Positions 7,836-16,283 of a stretch of DNA of 64,000 nt are shown one piece after another; the first letter of the stretch is position 1; each line of letters begins with the position of its first letter. The stretch is from Methylocystis parvus OBBP (GTDB lineage Bacteria > Pseudomonadota > Alphaproteobacteria > Rhizobiales > Beijerinckiaceae). The DNA lies in NCBI RefSeq assembly GCF_027571405.1, contig NZ_CP092968.1, positions 2,108,001 through 2,172,000 of the forward strand, written 5' to 3'. The translations under genes and the position numbers were made by a program. The notes under the pieces are model-generated. The model made no database searches and was not told where the DNA came from. It was given only the letters and a program-made list of their open reading frames with translations.

Positions 7836-9656
7836 GTGACCTTTTTCAACGCCGGCGCCCCGCTGGCCCGCGCGCTCTCCGAGCGCGACTATACGACGCC
7901 GACAGCCGTGCAGTCGGCCGTCCTTGCCCACCAATCCGACAGCGACATTCTCGTTTCGGCGCAGACCGGCTCCGGCAAGACCGTGGCCTATGGCCTCGCC
8001 ATCGCGCCGACGATTCTGGGAGACCGGGAGAAACTGGGCGCGCCCGGCGCCCCCGGCGCGCTGATCATCGCGCCGACGCGCGAACTCGCCTTGCAGGTCG
8101 AGCGCGAACTGCAATGGCTCTATCATTACGCGGAAGCGCGCATCGTCGCCTGCGTCGGCGGCATGGATGCGCGCCTCGAGCGGCGCAAACTGTCGGAGGG
8201 CGCGCATATCGTCGTCGGCACGCCGGGGCGCCTGCGGGACCATATTGAGCGCGGCGGGCTCGTCCCGCAAAAACTCAAGGCCGTCGTGCTCGACGAGGCC
8301 GACGAGATGCTCGATCTCGGTTTTCGCGAAGACCTCGAATTCATTCTCGACGCGACGCCGCCCGAGCGCCGCACTTTGCTCTTTTCGGCCACCATGCCGA
8401 AAGGCATCGCGGCGCTCGCCAGGCGCTATCAGCGCGATGCGCGGCGCATCGACGTCGCCGGCGGCGAGCGCGGCCACGCCGATATCGACTATCGCGCCAT
8501 TCGCGTGGCGCCGAACGAAATCGAGCACGCGACCGTCAATCTGCTTCGCTATTTCGACGCGCAGACGGCGATCGTCTTCTGCAATACGCGCGAATCCGTG
8601 CGCCACCTCCACGCCACGCTGGTCGAGCGCGGCTTCGCAGCCGTCCTGCTCTCGGGCGAACTCAGCCAGCATGAGCGCAATCATTCGATGCAGGCCCTGC
8701 GCGACGGGCGCGCCGGCGTCTGCGTCGCGACCGACGTCGCCGCGCGCGGCATCGATCTGCCCAATCTCGGTCTCGTGATCCATGCCGATCTCCCGCATGA
8801 CGCCGAGGCGCTGCAGCATCGCAGCGGCCGCACCGGACGCGCCGGACGCAAGGGCGTCAGCGCCCTGCTCGTGCCGGCCATGCGGGCGCGCCGCACCGAG
8901 CGCCTGCTCGCCGAAGCCGGCGTCGAGGCGCTATGGAGCGGCCCGCCGCTCGCGGAAGAAATCCGGAAGCTCGATCAGCAGCGCATGCTGCAAGACCCGC
9001 TGCTGCTGGAGCCGCCGTCGGAAGACGACCTCGCCCTCGGCAGGATCGTGCTCGCCGAACGTCAGCCGGAGGAGATCGCCGCCGCGCTGGTGCGGCTCTA
9101 CCGGTCGCGCCTGCCGGCGATCGAGGATGTCGCCGATCCCGGCGAGACGCGGGAATTTCGTCCGCGCAGGGAAAGCGCGCGGTCCGAACGCGCGGTCCGC
9201 GAGCCCGGAAAGGCGCCGCGCGCCATGAGCCTTTCGGGCGCGGCGGTATGGTTTCGCCTCGATATCGGCCGCTCGAAAAACGCCGATCCGAAATGGCTTC
9301 TGCCCATGCTGTGCCGCAAGGCCAATATCACGCGCGACGATATCGGGACGATCCGCATTTTCGATCAGGACACGCGCGTGCAGATCGCCGAAAGCGCCGC
9401 CGATGATTTCGCCGCGAATATGCGCCGTCCCGGCGGCGACAATATAAGGGTCGAACGGCTGGCGGGCGAAGGCGCCTTCGGGACGAAAGGGCCGCGCGCC
9501 AGGGACCGCAACGATCGCCCGCCAAGACAGGAGGCGGGACCTTCGAAATCGTTCCCGCCGCGCGAGCGCCGGGCCAAAGATCAAGGCCCGCGTCAGGGTA
9601 AAGGAGCGGGCAAAGGAAAAGGATCGGGAAAAGGCAAGCGCGCCCGGCCGGCTTGA
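7836..9656 (+). CDS. DEAD-box ATP-dependent RNA helicase, DbpA-like
   Basis: 606 residues, cytoplasmic. It unwinds RNA duplexes, and its C-terminal DbpA-type RNA-binding domain suggests a role in ribosomal RNA maturation. Motifs in order are SAQTGSGKT (41-49), PTRELA, TPGRL, DEAD (153-156), SAT, ATDVAARGID and HRSGRTGRAG. A DbpA RNA-binding fold follows near residues 465-545 (AVWFRLDIGRSKNADPKWLL). The tail is a low-complexity Lys/Arg/Gly stretch (GKGAGKGKGSGKGKRARPA), likely unstructured and RNA-contacting. The start is the GTG at 7836 with only a weak ribosome site. It is followed, convergently, by a methyltransferase gene. Confidence 0.92.
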   Translation: MTFFNAGAPLARALSERDYTTPTAVQSAVLAHQSDSDILVSAQTGSGKTVAYGLAIAPTILGDREKLGAPGAPGALIIAPTRELALQVERELQWLYHYAEARIVACVGGMDARLERRKLSEGAHIVVGTPGRLRDHIERGGLVPQKLKAVVLDEADEMLDLGFREDLEFILDATPPERRTLLFSATMPKGIAALARRYQRDARRIDVAGGERGHADIDYRAIRVAPNEIEHATVNLLRYFDAQTAIVFCNTRESVRHLHATLVERGFAAVLLSGELSQHERNHSMQALRDGRAGVCVATDVAARGIDLPNLGLVIHADLPHDAEALQHRSGRTGRAGRKGVSALLVPAMRARRTERLLAEAGVEALWSGPPLAEEIRKLDQQRMLQDPLLLEPPSEDDLALGRIVLAERQPEEIAAALVRLYRSRLPAIEDVADPGETREFRPRRESARSERAVREPGKAPRAMSLSGAAVWFRLDIGRSKNADPKWLLPMLCRKANITRDDIGTIRIFDQDTRVQIAESAADDFAANMRRPGGDNIRVERLAGEGAFGTKGPRARDRNDRPPRQEAGPSKSFPPRERRAKDQGPRQGKGAGKGKGSGKGKRARPA

Positions 9657-9696
9657 CGCCGCGCCGGGGAGCGGCGAGAGCCGCGCCCTCGCGGAA

Positions 9697-10356
9697 TCAC
9701 AAACGGCCCGAAAACAGCGCGCCGCAGCCGACGACCTCGATCGAGACGTCGTGAAAGCGCGCCGTCAGCTCGCGCGTCAGCGTTTCGAGATCGTCCGTCT
9801 CATTCGAGAAGACGCCTTTCGCATTGTAGAAGGCCATGAGCCTTCGCGCCGCCCAGCCGCGCGCGACGCCGCCCGGCAACAGGGTCGAGCCGAAGACGAC
9901 CGCTCCGGGTTTCATCAAAGGGCGCAGATAATCGAAGGCGCGCGCCGTCGACGTCATGTCGCCCGGCAGGCAGTGCAGCAGATAATTGACGCCGACGGAG
10001 TCGAAAGGCGCGCCGTCGACGCCGATCTCCGCCAGCACGTTTCGCCGATAGGTTTCCGGGGCGTAGCGCGCGATCCGCCGTGCGGCGTGGTCGAGCGCAT
10101 TGGGGTTCATATCCATCAGCGCGACGCGCGGCCGTTCCGCCGGAAAGCGGCAGCGGTCGAGAAAATAGCCCGTTCCGACGCCGACATCGAGATGATTGCC
10201 GCTCACATGCCGGTCGTAATGCGCGAGGAGGCGCGGCGTCGGGCAGCGCCAGATGAAGCGGTTGGAGAGCCCGAGCACCAGGAGATCGTAGACCGCCAGT
10301 AGTTTTTGCGTATAGACGGCCTGCCCGGCCTCGATTTCCTCGCGCGTCGGCGACAT
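9697..10356 (-). CDS. SAM-dependent class I methyltransferase
   Basis: 219 residues from the ATG at 10356; a longer reading runs upstream but adds non-family sequence over the divergent promoter. The SAM-binding motif I is LDVGVGTGYFLDRC (about 56-69), followed by the acidic loop MDMNPNALD and the motif IV region VNYLLHCLPG. The N-terminal helix YTQKLLAVYDLLVLGLSN resembles that of small-molecule methyltransferases. The substrate is unknown. The gene is divergent from the ABC-F gene across about 97 bases. Confidence 0.85.
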   Translation of the reverse strand: MSPTREEIEAGQAVYTQKLLAVYDLLVLGLSNRFIWRCPTPRLLAHYDRHVSGNHLDVGVGTGYFLDRCRFPAERPRVALMDMNPNALDHAARRIARYAPETYRRNVLAEIGVDGAPFDSVGVNYLLHCLPGDMTSTARAFDYLRPLMKPGAVVFGSTLLPGGVARGWAARRLMAFYNAKGVFSNETDDLETLTRELTARFHDVSIEVVGCGALFSGRL

Positions 10357-10453
10357 GCGGACTCCCGGAGCAAAGAGGGCGCGCGAGAGGTGACAACCTT
10401 GCGCAGCCGTGGAACAAGCGCTGCGACTAGACACACACTTCGGTTCACGCGCA

Positions 10454-12268
10454 ATGGCTCCCCCTCCCCTACTCGCCCTGCAGGGCGTCATGCTCACGCT
10501 CGGCGGCAAGCCGCTTCTGGAGGGGGCGGATCTCTCCGTTGCGCCCGGCGCGCGCATCGCGCTTGTCGGCCGCAACGGCTCCGGCAAGTCGACCTTGTTG
10601 AAGATCGCGGCGGGCGAACTGGAATCGGATGCGGGCGAGCGCTTCTTTCAGCCGGGCGCGAGCCTGCGCTATCTACCGCAGGAGCCGGACTTCGCGGGCT
10701 TCGCGACCGCCGCCGCCTATGTCGAAGCCGGTCTCGGCCCGCTCGACGATCCCTATATCGCCCGCACGCTGCTCGTCGAACTCGGCCTCGCCGGCGACGA
10801 AGATCCGTCCAAGCTCTCAGGGGGCGAGGCGCGCCGCGCGGCGCTGGCGCGCGTTCTGGCGCCGGAGCCGGATATTCTTCTGCTCGACGAGCCGACGAAC
10901 CATCTCGATCTTCCCACGATCCTCTGGCTCGAAGAGAAGCTCGCGAGCCTGCGCTCGGCGATGGTCGTCATCAGCCACGACCGGCGCTTCCTGCAGGACC
11001 TCACGCGCGAGACGGTGTGGATCGATCGCGGCCGCGCCAGGCATCTCTCGCGCGGCTTCACGGAATTCGAGGCCTGGCGCGACCGCGAACTCGAAGAGGA
11101 AGAGAAGCAGGCGCACAAGCTCGAACGCAAGATCGCCAATGAGGAGCATTGGCTGCGCCACGGCGTCTCGGGCCGCCGCAAGCGCAATATGAAGCGCCTC
11201 GCCGGCCTCCATTCGCTGCGCGCGGAGCGCAGGAACCGCGTGATGCCGACGGGCGAGGTGAGACTGGAGGCGAGCGAAGCGACGCTCTCCGGCAAGCTCG
11301 TGATCGAAGCGGTCAAGATCGGCAAGAGCTATGGCGCACGCGTCATCGTCGAGAATTTCACGACGCGCGTGCTGCGCGGCGACAGGCTCGGCATTGTCGG
11401 CGCGAATGGCGCGGGCAAGACGACGCTGATCAAGCTTCTGACCGGAGAGCTGCCGCCGGACAGCGGCAGAGTGAAGCTCGGCGCAGGGCTGGACATGGCG
11501 ACGCTGGATCAGAGCCGCGCGAGCCTCAGACCTGAGACGACGCTTCAGGACGCCTTGACCGGCGGGGGTTCCGACACGGTCGAGATCAATGGCGAGCGGC
11601 GCCATGTCGTCGGCTATATGAAGGATTTTCTCTTCAAGCCCGAACAGGCGCGAACGCCCATCGGCAAGCTTTCGGGCGGCGAGCGCGGCCGCCTGATGCT
11701 TGCGCGCGCACTGGCGAAGCCGTCGAACCTTCTCGTGCTCGACGAGCCCACGAACGACCTCGATCTCGAAACGCTCGATCTGCTCGAGGAAATGCTCGCC
11801 GATTATCCCGGCACGCTGATCGTCGTCAGCCATGACCGCGACTTTCTCGACCGCATCGCGACGAGCGTGCTGATGAGCGAGGGCGAGGGCCGCTGGGTGG
11901 AATATGCCGGCGGCTATAGCGACATGGTCGCGCAACGCGGCCGCGGCGTCGATGCGCGCGGCGCCGTGGCGTCACAGGCGCCGAAAGAAAAGGCCGCGAA
12001 GGAAAAACCCGCCGAGCGCGCGCCCGCAAAAGCGAAGCTGACCTTTAAGGAGCAGCACGCCTTGGCGACGCTGCCCGCGAAAATGGACGAGCTGAAAACG
12101 AAGCGCGCGAAATTGCAGGCGCTGCTGGACGATCCCGAGCTTTACGCCAAGGACGCAGGGAAATTCGCGAAAGCGAGCGAGATGTTCGCAGCCGTTGAAT
12201 GCGAGTTGGCGGCGGCGGAGGAGGAATGGCTGGAACTGGAGATCAAGCGGGAGGAGATTGAGGGGTGA
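10454..12268 (+). CDS. uup: ABC-F family ATPase, Uup-like
   Basis: 604 residues with two ABC ATPase domains and no membrane segment, so a soluble ABC-F protein that acts on ribosomes or on DNA-repair intermediates. Domain 1 has Walker A GRNGSGKST (39-47), signature LSGGE and Walker B LLLDEPTNHLD. Domain 2 has GANGAGKTT (about 316), LSGGERGR and LVLDEPTNDLD. The interdomain linker is charged, and the last 90 residues form an acidic-basic coiled coil (AALDDPELYAKD, EEEWLELEIKREE), which is the Uup hallmark. The ATG at 10454 is chosen; a GTG at 10409 would add 15 residues of no family resemblance. It overlaps the reading frame of the DUF559 ORF at its stop (GTGA). Confidence 0.9.
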   Translation: MAPPPLLALQGVMLTLGGKPLLEGADLSVAPGARIALVGRNGSGKSTLLKIAAGELESDAGERFFQPGASLRYLPQEPDFAGFATAAAYVEAGLGPLDDPYIARTLLVELGLAGDEDPSKLSGGEARRAALARVLAPEPDILLLDEPTNHLDLPTILWLEEKLASLRSAMVVISHDRRFLQDLTRETVWIDRGRARHLSRGFTEFEAWRDRELEEEEKQAHKLERKIANEEHWLRHGVSGRRKRNMKRLAGLHSLRAERRNRVMPTGEVRLEASEATLSGKLVIEAVKIGKSYGARVIVENFTTRVLRGDRLGIVGANGAGKTTLIKLLTGELPPDSGRVKLGAGLDMATLDQSRASLRPETTLQDALTGGGSDTVEINGERRHVVGYMKDFLFKPEQARTPIGKLSGGERGRLMLARALAKPSNLLVLDEPTNDLDLETLDLLEEMLADYPGTLIVVSHDRDFLDRIATSVLMSEGEGRWVEYAGGYSDMVAQRGRGVDARGAVASQAPKEKAAKEKPAERAPAKAKLTFKEQHALATLPAKMDELKTKRAKLQALLDDPELYAKDAGKFAKASEMFAAVECELAAAEEEWLELEIKREEIEG

Positions 12269-12275
12269 GGCGCTC

Positions 12276-12331
12276 CCTTCTCCCGCTTGCGGGAGAAGGT
12301 GGCCCTTGCGTGAGCAAGGGTCGGATGAGGG
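12276..12331. repeat. REP element flanking DUF559, left copy
   Basis: Two hairpins in tandem: CCTTCTCCCGC/GCGGGAGAAGG (12276-12299, TT loop), then CCCTTGC/GCAAGGG (12303-12320), followed by TCGGATGAGGG. The same three-part unit appears inverted at 12728-12782 on the other side of the DUF559 gene. A related pair of units lies at 17681-17792. Confidence 0.85.
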
Positions 12332-12360
12332 TCGCCTCAGCCATAACAAATCGAGGCTCA

Positions 12361-12723
12361 ATGCCCGCGCGCGTGTCAAAAGAGAAAACCGACTTCGCAC
12401 GTAAGCTCCGCCGCAACATGACGGAGGCGGAGGCGATCCTGTGGCGCTCTCTACGCCGCTCGGCGTTGGGCATGAAGTTCCGCCGACAAGTTCCGATCGG
12501 CAGATTTGTCGCCGACTTTCTTTGCGTCGAACACCGGCTGATCGTGGAACTCGACGGCCGCCCCCATGACGATGAAGAGCAGAAGGCCCATGATGCAGCG
12601 CGCGACGCCTGGCTTGCCGAACACGGCTATCGTGTGTTGCGGTTCAGGAACGATCTTGTGATCGGCGGCGGCGACATTGTGCTGGATCGCATACGGGAAG
12701 CGGTCCGAGTCTCGGGCGGCTGA
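12361..12723 (+). CDS. DUF559 domain protein, Vsr-superfamily nuclease-like
   Basis: About 120 residues from the ATG at 12361. The frame is open back to a GTG at 12265, through the left REP copy, so the true start is uncertain. The domain matches DUF559, which belongs to the PD-(D/E)XK/Vsr-like endonuclease superfamily. It reads RKLRRNMTEAEAILWRSLR, then FRRQVPIGRFVADF with the likely catalytic Asp, VELDG, and the terminal YRVLRFRNDLV. It is predicted to be a small cytoplasmic DNA-acting protein, though no activity is established for most members. It is bracketed by inverted REP copies 30 bases upstream of the start and 5 bases after the stop. It also follows uup with a GTGA overlap in the longer reading. 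Confidence 0.85.
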   Translation: MPARVSKEKTDFARKLRRNMTEAEAILWRSLRRSALGMKFRRQVPIGRFVADFLCVEHRLIVELDGRPHDDEEQKAHDAARDAWLAEHGYRVLRFRNDLVIGGGDIVLDRIREAVRVSGG

Positions 12724-12727
12724 CAGA

Positions 12728-12782
12728 GCCCTCATCCGACCTCGCTCCGCGAGGCCACCTTCTCCCACAAGTGGGAGAAGGG
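12728..12782. repeat. REP element flanking DUF559, right copy (inverted)
   Basis: Inverse of the left unit: CCCTCATCCGAC, a short CCTCG/CGAGG hairpin (12740-12754), then CCTTCTCCCAC/GTGGGAGAAGG (12758-12781). It begins five bases after the DUF559 stop codon, so it may also terminate transcription. Confidence 0.85.
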
Positions 12783-13435
12783 GTGCGCGAAAACGCGCCC
12801 GCAAAAATCTTATCCCCATCCCCATAAACCTGCCTCATCCTGCGCCCGCCTCGTCACCTTAGGGGGCGTCGTCGTAGCCCGGCGGCGCGGCGGGGTCGGT
12901 CAAGCGTCCGTCGGGCTCTTGTGGCGGATGTGGGCGGGTCGTCGGTCGGGCTTTCCCGTGCAGAGCGGGGCAAGCAATCTGTGGCGGCAACGTCGCGGGG
13001 CGCGAATAAAGCTGGGCCTTAACGTTCCTTCGGGTCTTGCAGCGGGAACTTCTGAAAAGGAAGCCGCGCCCGGGGGAAGGCGGCATCGGAAAACTGCAGG
13101 ACACAAATCGCCTGCGGCGCTCAAGCGCGCGCTCGTCTGGGATCATAATCTCAGACGGGAAAGAAGCGGTCCTGTCAGGGGCCGTGTCCGGGAGCGAAGT
13201 CACTCCGTCGGGAAAAGGTGCGCGAGCATAAAGACCGTATCCGGGACGCTTTGGCTCCGGTGCGCATGAAACACATACACATCTCGGCCGAACCGGGCCG
13301 GGGCGTCCCGGATTTCCCTTTAAACTCGCATCGAAAGAGCGCGGGAAGGAAAAGGCGCGGGCGGATCGCAAGAGAAGCTGGAGCTCAAGAATGAATCTGC
13401 AAAAATAGAGAGATAAACACCTCCGACTCTCTCGC
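12783..13435. other. Long intergenic stretch, no supported gene
   Basis: About 650 bases. ORFs exist on both strands (12859-13371 minus, 12919-13269 plus), but both give proline- or arginine-rich sequence without domains, signal peptides or good ribosome sites. I regard them as chance ORFs in GC-rich DNA. The last 100 bases turn AT-richer toward a candidate promoter. Confidence 0.5.
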
Positions 13436-13441
13436 TATAAT
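13436..13441 (+). promoter_or_regulatory. Candidate -10 box for the Met/His-repeat gene
   Basis: A perfect TATAAT in AT-rich DNA, 52 bases before the ATG at 13494. No convincing TTGACA lies 17 bases upstream, so an activator may be needed. The call is by inspection only. Confidence 0.4.
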
Positions 13442-13493
13442 GCATCTCGGCCGCAACACATGCGTGGCCTAAGAAAACGGGCGGAGAGTGCAT

Positions 13494-13835
13494 ATGACGC
13501 GTTATAAATTGTTGAGCATGACCTTTGCTGGCCTTCTGGCGCTGGGCGTGTCGCAAGCGGTCGCGGACGCCGACGTCGACGGCATGGACCACAGCCATCT
13601 CAACCATGGCGTTATGGGACGCGCATCGCATGAAGAGATGCATTCGCAACAGGCGAACGCCGCGGTCAAACAGGCGAGCGATCCCAATGTCGAGGGGATG
13701 GATCACAGCAAGTTGAATCACGGCGTTCTCGGGTCGCCATCGCATCAGGAGGCGAAAGGCGCGCCGCCGGCGCAAGCAGCGCCCGCCGGCCAAAGCGGGT
13801 CGCCGACGACCATCTGGAAATCGCCCACGCGATAA
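13494..13835 (+). CDS. Secreted small protein with two Met/His-rich repeats (putative metal binding)
   Basis: 113 residues, unrecognised. The ATG at 13494 follows GGAGAG with 6-base spacing. A signal peptide (MTRYKLLSMTFAGLLALGV, cleavage after AVA) sends it to the periplasm or outside. The mature part holds two near-identical units of about 24 residues: DVDGMDHSHLNHGVMG with ASHEE, and NVEGMDHSKLNHGVLG with PSHQE. They are spaced by a Gln/Ala-rich linker and followed by a Pro/Ala tail. The GMDHSxLNHG core puts Met, Asp and His close together, as in the MDHS repeats at the N-terminus of CopB/PcoB-type copper proteins. Copper or another soft metal is therefore a reasonable inference, and it would suit a copper-dependent methanotroph. 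No metal-resistance genes lie beside it. Confidence 0.75.
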   Translation: MTRYKLLSMTFAGLLALGVSQAVADADVDGMDHSHLNHGVMGRASHEEMHSQQANAAVKQASDPNVEGMDHSKLNHGVLGSPSHQEAKGAPPAQAAPAGQSGSPTTIWKSPTR

Positions 13836-13860
13836 CGCGCTATTATCAGCCGCAACGATA

Positions 13861-15150
13861 TCAGCGGCGGGGTACGCCCCGCCTCAAACGCAAAATCAAA
13901 ATCGCCGTCAATAACGGTCCCGCCGCCAGAGCGAGCAGCGCGTCCGAAAATTCCCCCGTCGCGCCTTTGATCAAGCCAACGAGCCAGGGTCCTGCGAGCC
14001 CCGAGAGATTGCCGATGGAGTTGATGACGGCGACGCCGACCACCGCCTCCGTGGGACCAAGCGCCAGCGTGCAGAAGCTCCAGAAGGTCGGCAGCGCGGC
14101 GACGGAGCCCATGGCGGCGAGGGTCAGCGCGGCCATCGCCAGCCAATGCGACGGCGCATAGGCGGCGCATGCGAGGCCGACGCTGCCGAGAATCGTGACG
14201 ACGGCCGTGTGATAAACCGTCTCATTATTGCGGTCGGAGCTCCTGCTCCACAGCCACATGGCGAGCGCGCCGCAGCCATAGGGAATCGCCGCGAGAAAGC
14301 CCGTCGCCAGAATCGAGGCGCCGAAGCCCTTGATGATCTGCGGCAGCCAGAAGGACAGCCCGTAGAGCGCCATCACCACGCCGAAATAGGCGACGCCGAG
14401 AATGAGGATGCGCGGGTCCGTCAGCGCGCGCCAGTGATCGCCATCCTGCGGCGGCGCTTCGCGCGCCAGCGTCGTTTCGATCCAGTCGCGTTCGGCGGGC
14501 TCGAGCCATTTAGCCTCAGTGGGGCGATCGGGGAGATAATAGAAGCAGACGACGCCGAGCATGATCGAAGGGAGCGCTTCGAGAAAATAAAGCCAGCGCC
14601 AGCCGGCGACGCCCGCGACGCCGTCCATGGTGGAAAGAATGACGCCGGAGATGGGGGAGCCGATGGCGCTGCCGAGCGGAACCGCAATGAGGAAGCCGGC
14701 GAGAATGCGCGCGCGCTGCGCGGCCGGAATCCAGTAAGTGAGATAGAGGATGACGCCCGGCGCAAAGCCCGCCTCCGCCGCGCCAAGGAGAAAGCGCAGA
14801 ACGACGAAGCTCTCCTCGCTCCAGACGCAGGCGGTGATCGCGGCGACGACGCCCCAGCTCGCCATGATGCGCGCCATCCAGAGCCGCGCGCCGATCCGGT
14901 GCATGACGTAATTGCTCGGCGCCTCGAAGAGGCAATAGCCGATGAAGAACACGCCCGCCGCCCAGCCGTAGAATTCCGGCGTGAAGCCGAGCTCCCTGTT
15001 CATGGCGAGCGCGGCGAAGCCGACATTCACGCGGTCGAGATAAGCGACGAAAAAACCCGCGACGAGAAGCGGAATGAGCCGCCAGGCGATTTTGTTGACG
15101 ACCGCGTCGCCGTCGATATCCTCAATGGGCTTGTCGAGCGTTATCGTCAC
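13861..15150 (-). CDS. MFS transporter, anion:cation symporter (ACS) family
   Basis: About 429 residues with 12 predicted membrane helices, an inner-membrane importer of an organic anion. Family marks are FFVAYLDRVNVGFAALAM in helix 1, the RIGARLWMARIM loop after helix 2, LRFLLGAAEAGFAPG in helix 4 and WLPQIIKGFG in helix 7. These are typical of ACS permeases for tartrate, phthalate, 4-hydroxyphenylacetate or similar acids. The frame is open to 15243, but that extension is a translation of a dispersed repeat (15199-15280). I therefore prefer the GTG at 15150, which has only a weak ribosome site. No catabolic genes adjoin, so the substrate is unknown. Confidence 0.85.
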   Translation of the reverse strand: MTITLDKPIEDIDGDAVVNKIAWRLIPLLVAGFFVAYLDRVNVGFAALAMNRELGFTPEFYGWAAGVFFIGYCLFEAPSNYVMHRIGARLWMARIMASWGVVAAITACVWSEESFVVLRFLLGAAEAGFAPGVILYLTYWIPAAQRARILAGFLIAVPLGSAIGSPISGVILSTMDGVAGVAGWRWLYFLEALPSIMLGVVCFYYLPDRPTEAKWLEPAERDWIETTLAREAPPQDGDHWRALTDPRILILGVAYFGVVMALYGLSFWLPQIIKGFGASILATGFLAAIPYGCGALAMWLWSRSSDRNNETVYHTAVVTILGSVGLACAAYAPSHWLAMAALTLAAMGSVAALPTFWSFCTLALGPTEAVVGVAVINSIGNLSGLAGPWLVGLIKGATGEFSDALLALAAGPLLTAILILRLRRGVPRR

Positions 15151-15198
15151 TTGCGGAAGCGCCTTTTGCTGGAGCGCATGTCGTCTTGGCGCAACCGC

Positions 15199-15280
15199 CG
15201 TCATTGCGAGGAGCGCAGCGACGAAGCAATCTGGCGAAGCCATCTACGCTCTGGATTGCTTCGCTTCGCTCGCAATGACG
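15199..15280. repeat. 82-bp palindromic repeat, copy 2 of 3
   Basis: Same ends as copy 1 (CGTCATTGCGAGG... / ...CTCGCAATGACG), lying between the nitroreductase stop and the MFS start. It extends the MFS reading frame artificially upstream. Confidence 0.9.
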
Positions 15281-15296
15281 AGGAACGGCCCTGGCC

Positions 15297-16148
15297 TCAA
15301 CGCAGCTCGAAGCCCAGCGCCTTCAGCGCCTCGCGCAAGCGGTCGCGTCCGCTCATGGCGTCGGTCCCGCGCACGCGAGACAGCACCTGGCGGATCCAGC
15401 CCTGCTCGGGCAGGCCCTGCTCCTTCTGGAAGTCCTTGAACGTCACGTCGAGCGTTTCAATCGCTTCGCGCTGCGCGTCGTCCCAATGATATTGCTCGCG
15501 ATGCAGCACGGCGCGCTGGCCGAGGCGCGGCTTGACGCCGGCATTGGCGGCGGGATCGGGCGCGCCGATGGTCATGCCGAAAACGGCGAAGACGTTGGGC
15601 GGCAGGTTCAGCTCCTTCGCCACTTCCTCCGGCTTGTTGCGCATGGCGCCGATATAGCAGCAGCCGAGCCCGAGCGATTCCAGCGCGGTGACCGCGTTCT
15701 GCGCCGCAAGCGCGGCGTCGACCACGCCAGTCATGAAGATTTCAAGATAGGGAAGCGCGGCCGCGTCGCGGCCCTTTTCCTTGCCGAGCAATTCGAGGCG
15801 GGCGAGATCGCACAGCCAGACGAGGAGCAGCTTACAATCGCGAATATGCTTCTGGCCGCCGGCGAGATCGGCGAGGCGGTTCTTGCGGTCCTCATCCTCG
15901 ACCGCGACGACGCTCCAGACCTGGAGATTGGAGGAGGTCGAGGCCGATTGCGCGGCGGCGACGATCGTCTCCAGCGCGCCTTGCGGCAAGGGTTGATCGA
16001 GATAATTGCGATGCGAGCGATGCGCGAGGATGAGATCGAGCGTGTCGTTCCAGATCGCGGGCTTGGGCGAATCCTCGCGGCGGTAGCGCTCGAACATGGC
16101 GGCGGCGCCGCGCGCGTCAAAAATCTCGGGGCTCACGGGCTTGTTCAT
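15297..16148 (-). CDS. Nitroreductase-family flavoprotein
   Basis: 283 residues from the ATG at 16148, which gives the family N-terminus; an upstream extension to 16250 is not family-like. It is an FMN-dependent NAD(P)H oxidoreductase resembling NfsA-type enzymes. Visible are LILAHRSHRNYLDQPLP (FMN-phosphate contact), AAQSASTSSNLQVWS, TALESLGLGCCYIGAMRN and a C-terminal segment KPRLGQRAVLHRE. The role is reduction of nitro compounds or quinones, or flavin turnover. The gene is cytosolic and is followed downstream by the 82-bp repeat. It stands 135 bases from gck on the same strand and is not clearly part of the serine-cycle unit. Confidence 0.88.
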   Translation of the reverse strand: MNKPVSPEIFDARGAAAMFERYRREDSPKPAIWNDTLDLILAHRSHRNYLDQPLPQGALETIVAAAQSASTSSNLQVWSVVAVEDEDRKNRLADLAGGQKHIRDCKLLLVWLCDLARLELLGKEKGRDAAALPYLEIFMTGVVDAALAAQNAVTALESLGLGCCYIGAMRNKPEEVAKELNLPPNVFAVFGMTIGAPDPAANAGVKPRLGQRAVLHREQYHWDDAQREAIETLDVTFKDFQKEQGLPEQGWIRQVLSRVRGTDAMSGRDRLREALKALGFELR

Positions 16149-16283
16149 CGGGCTTCCAGTATCGTGTCGGCGAGGCCGTACAAAACGACGCCGGGCGCGA
16201 AGCCCGGCGCGTGTCCCGATCAATCTAGCAAGCCGCGCGCGCAGCTCCAAGAAGCTTGCGGCGCCGCAGCAAAGCGGGGCGCG

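Noticed and set aside
7570..7839. Plus-strand ORF of 89 codons before the RNA helicase
   Set aside because: Arginine-rich with no recognised features, and its end overlaps the helicase start.
12859..13371. Minus-strand ORF of 170 codons in the DUF559 to Met/His-repeat gap
   Set aside because: Proline- and arginine-rich, with no domain, no signal peptide and no good ribosome site.
15151..15243. N-terminal extension of the MFS transporter
   Set aside because: It includes translation of the 82-bp dispersed repeat and does not fit the family's N-terminus.
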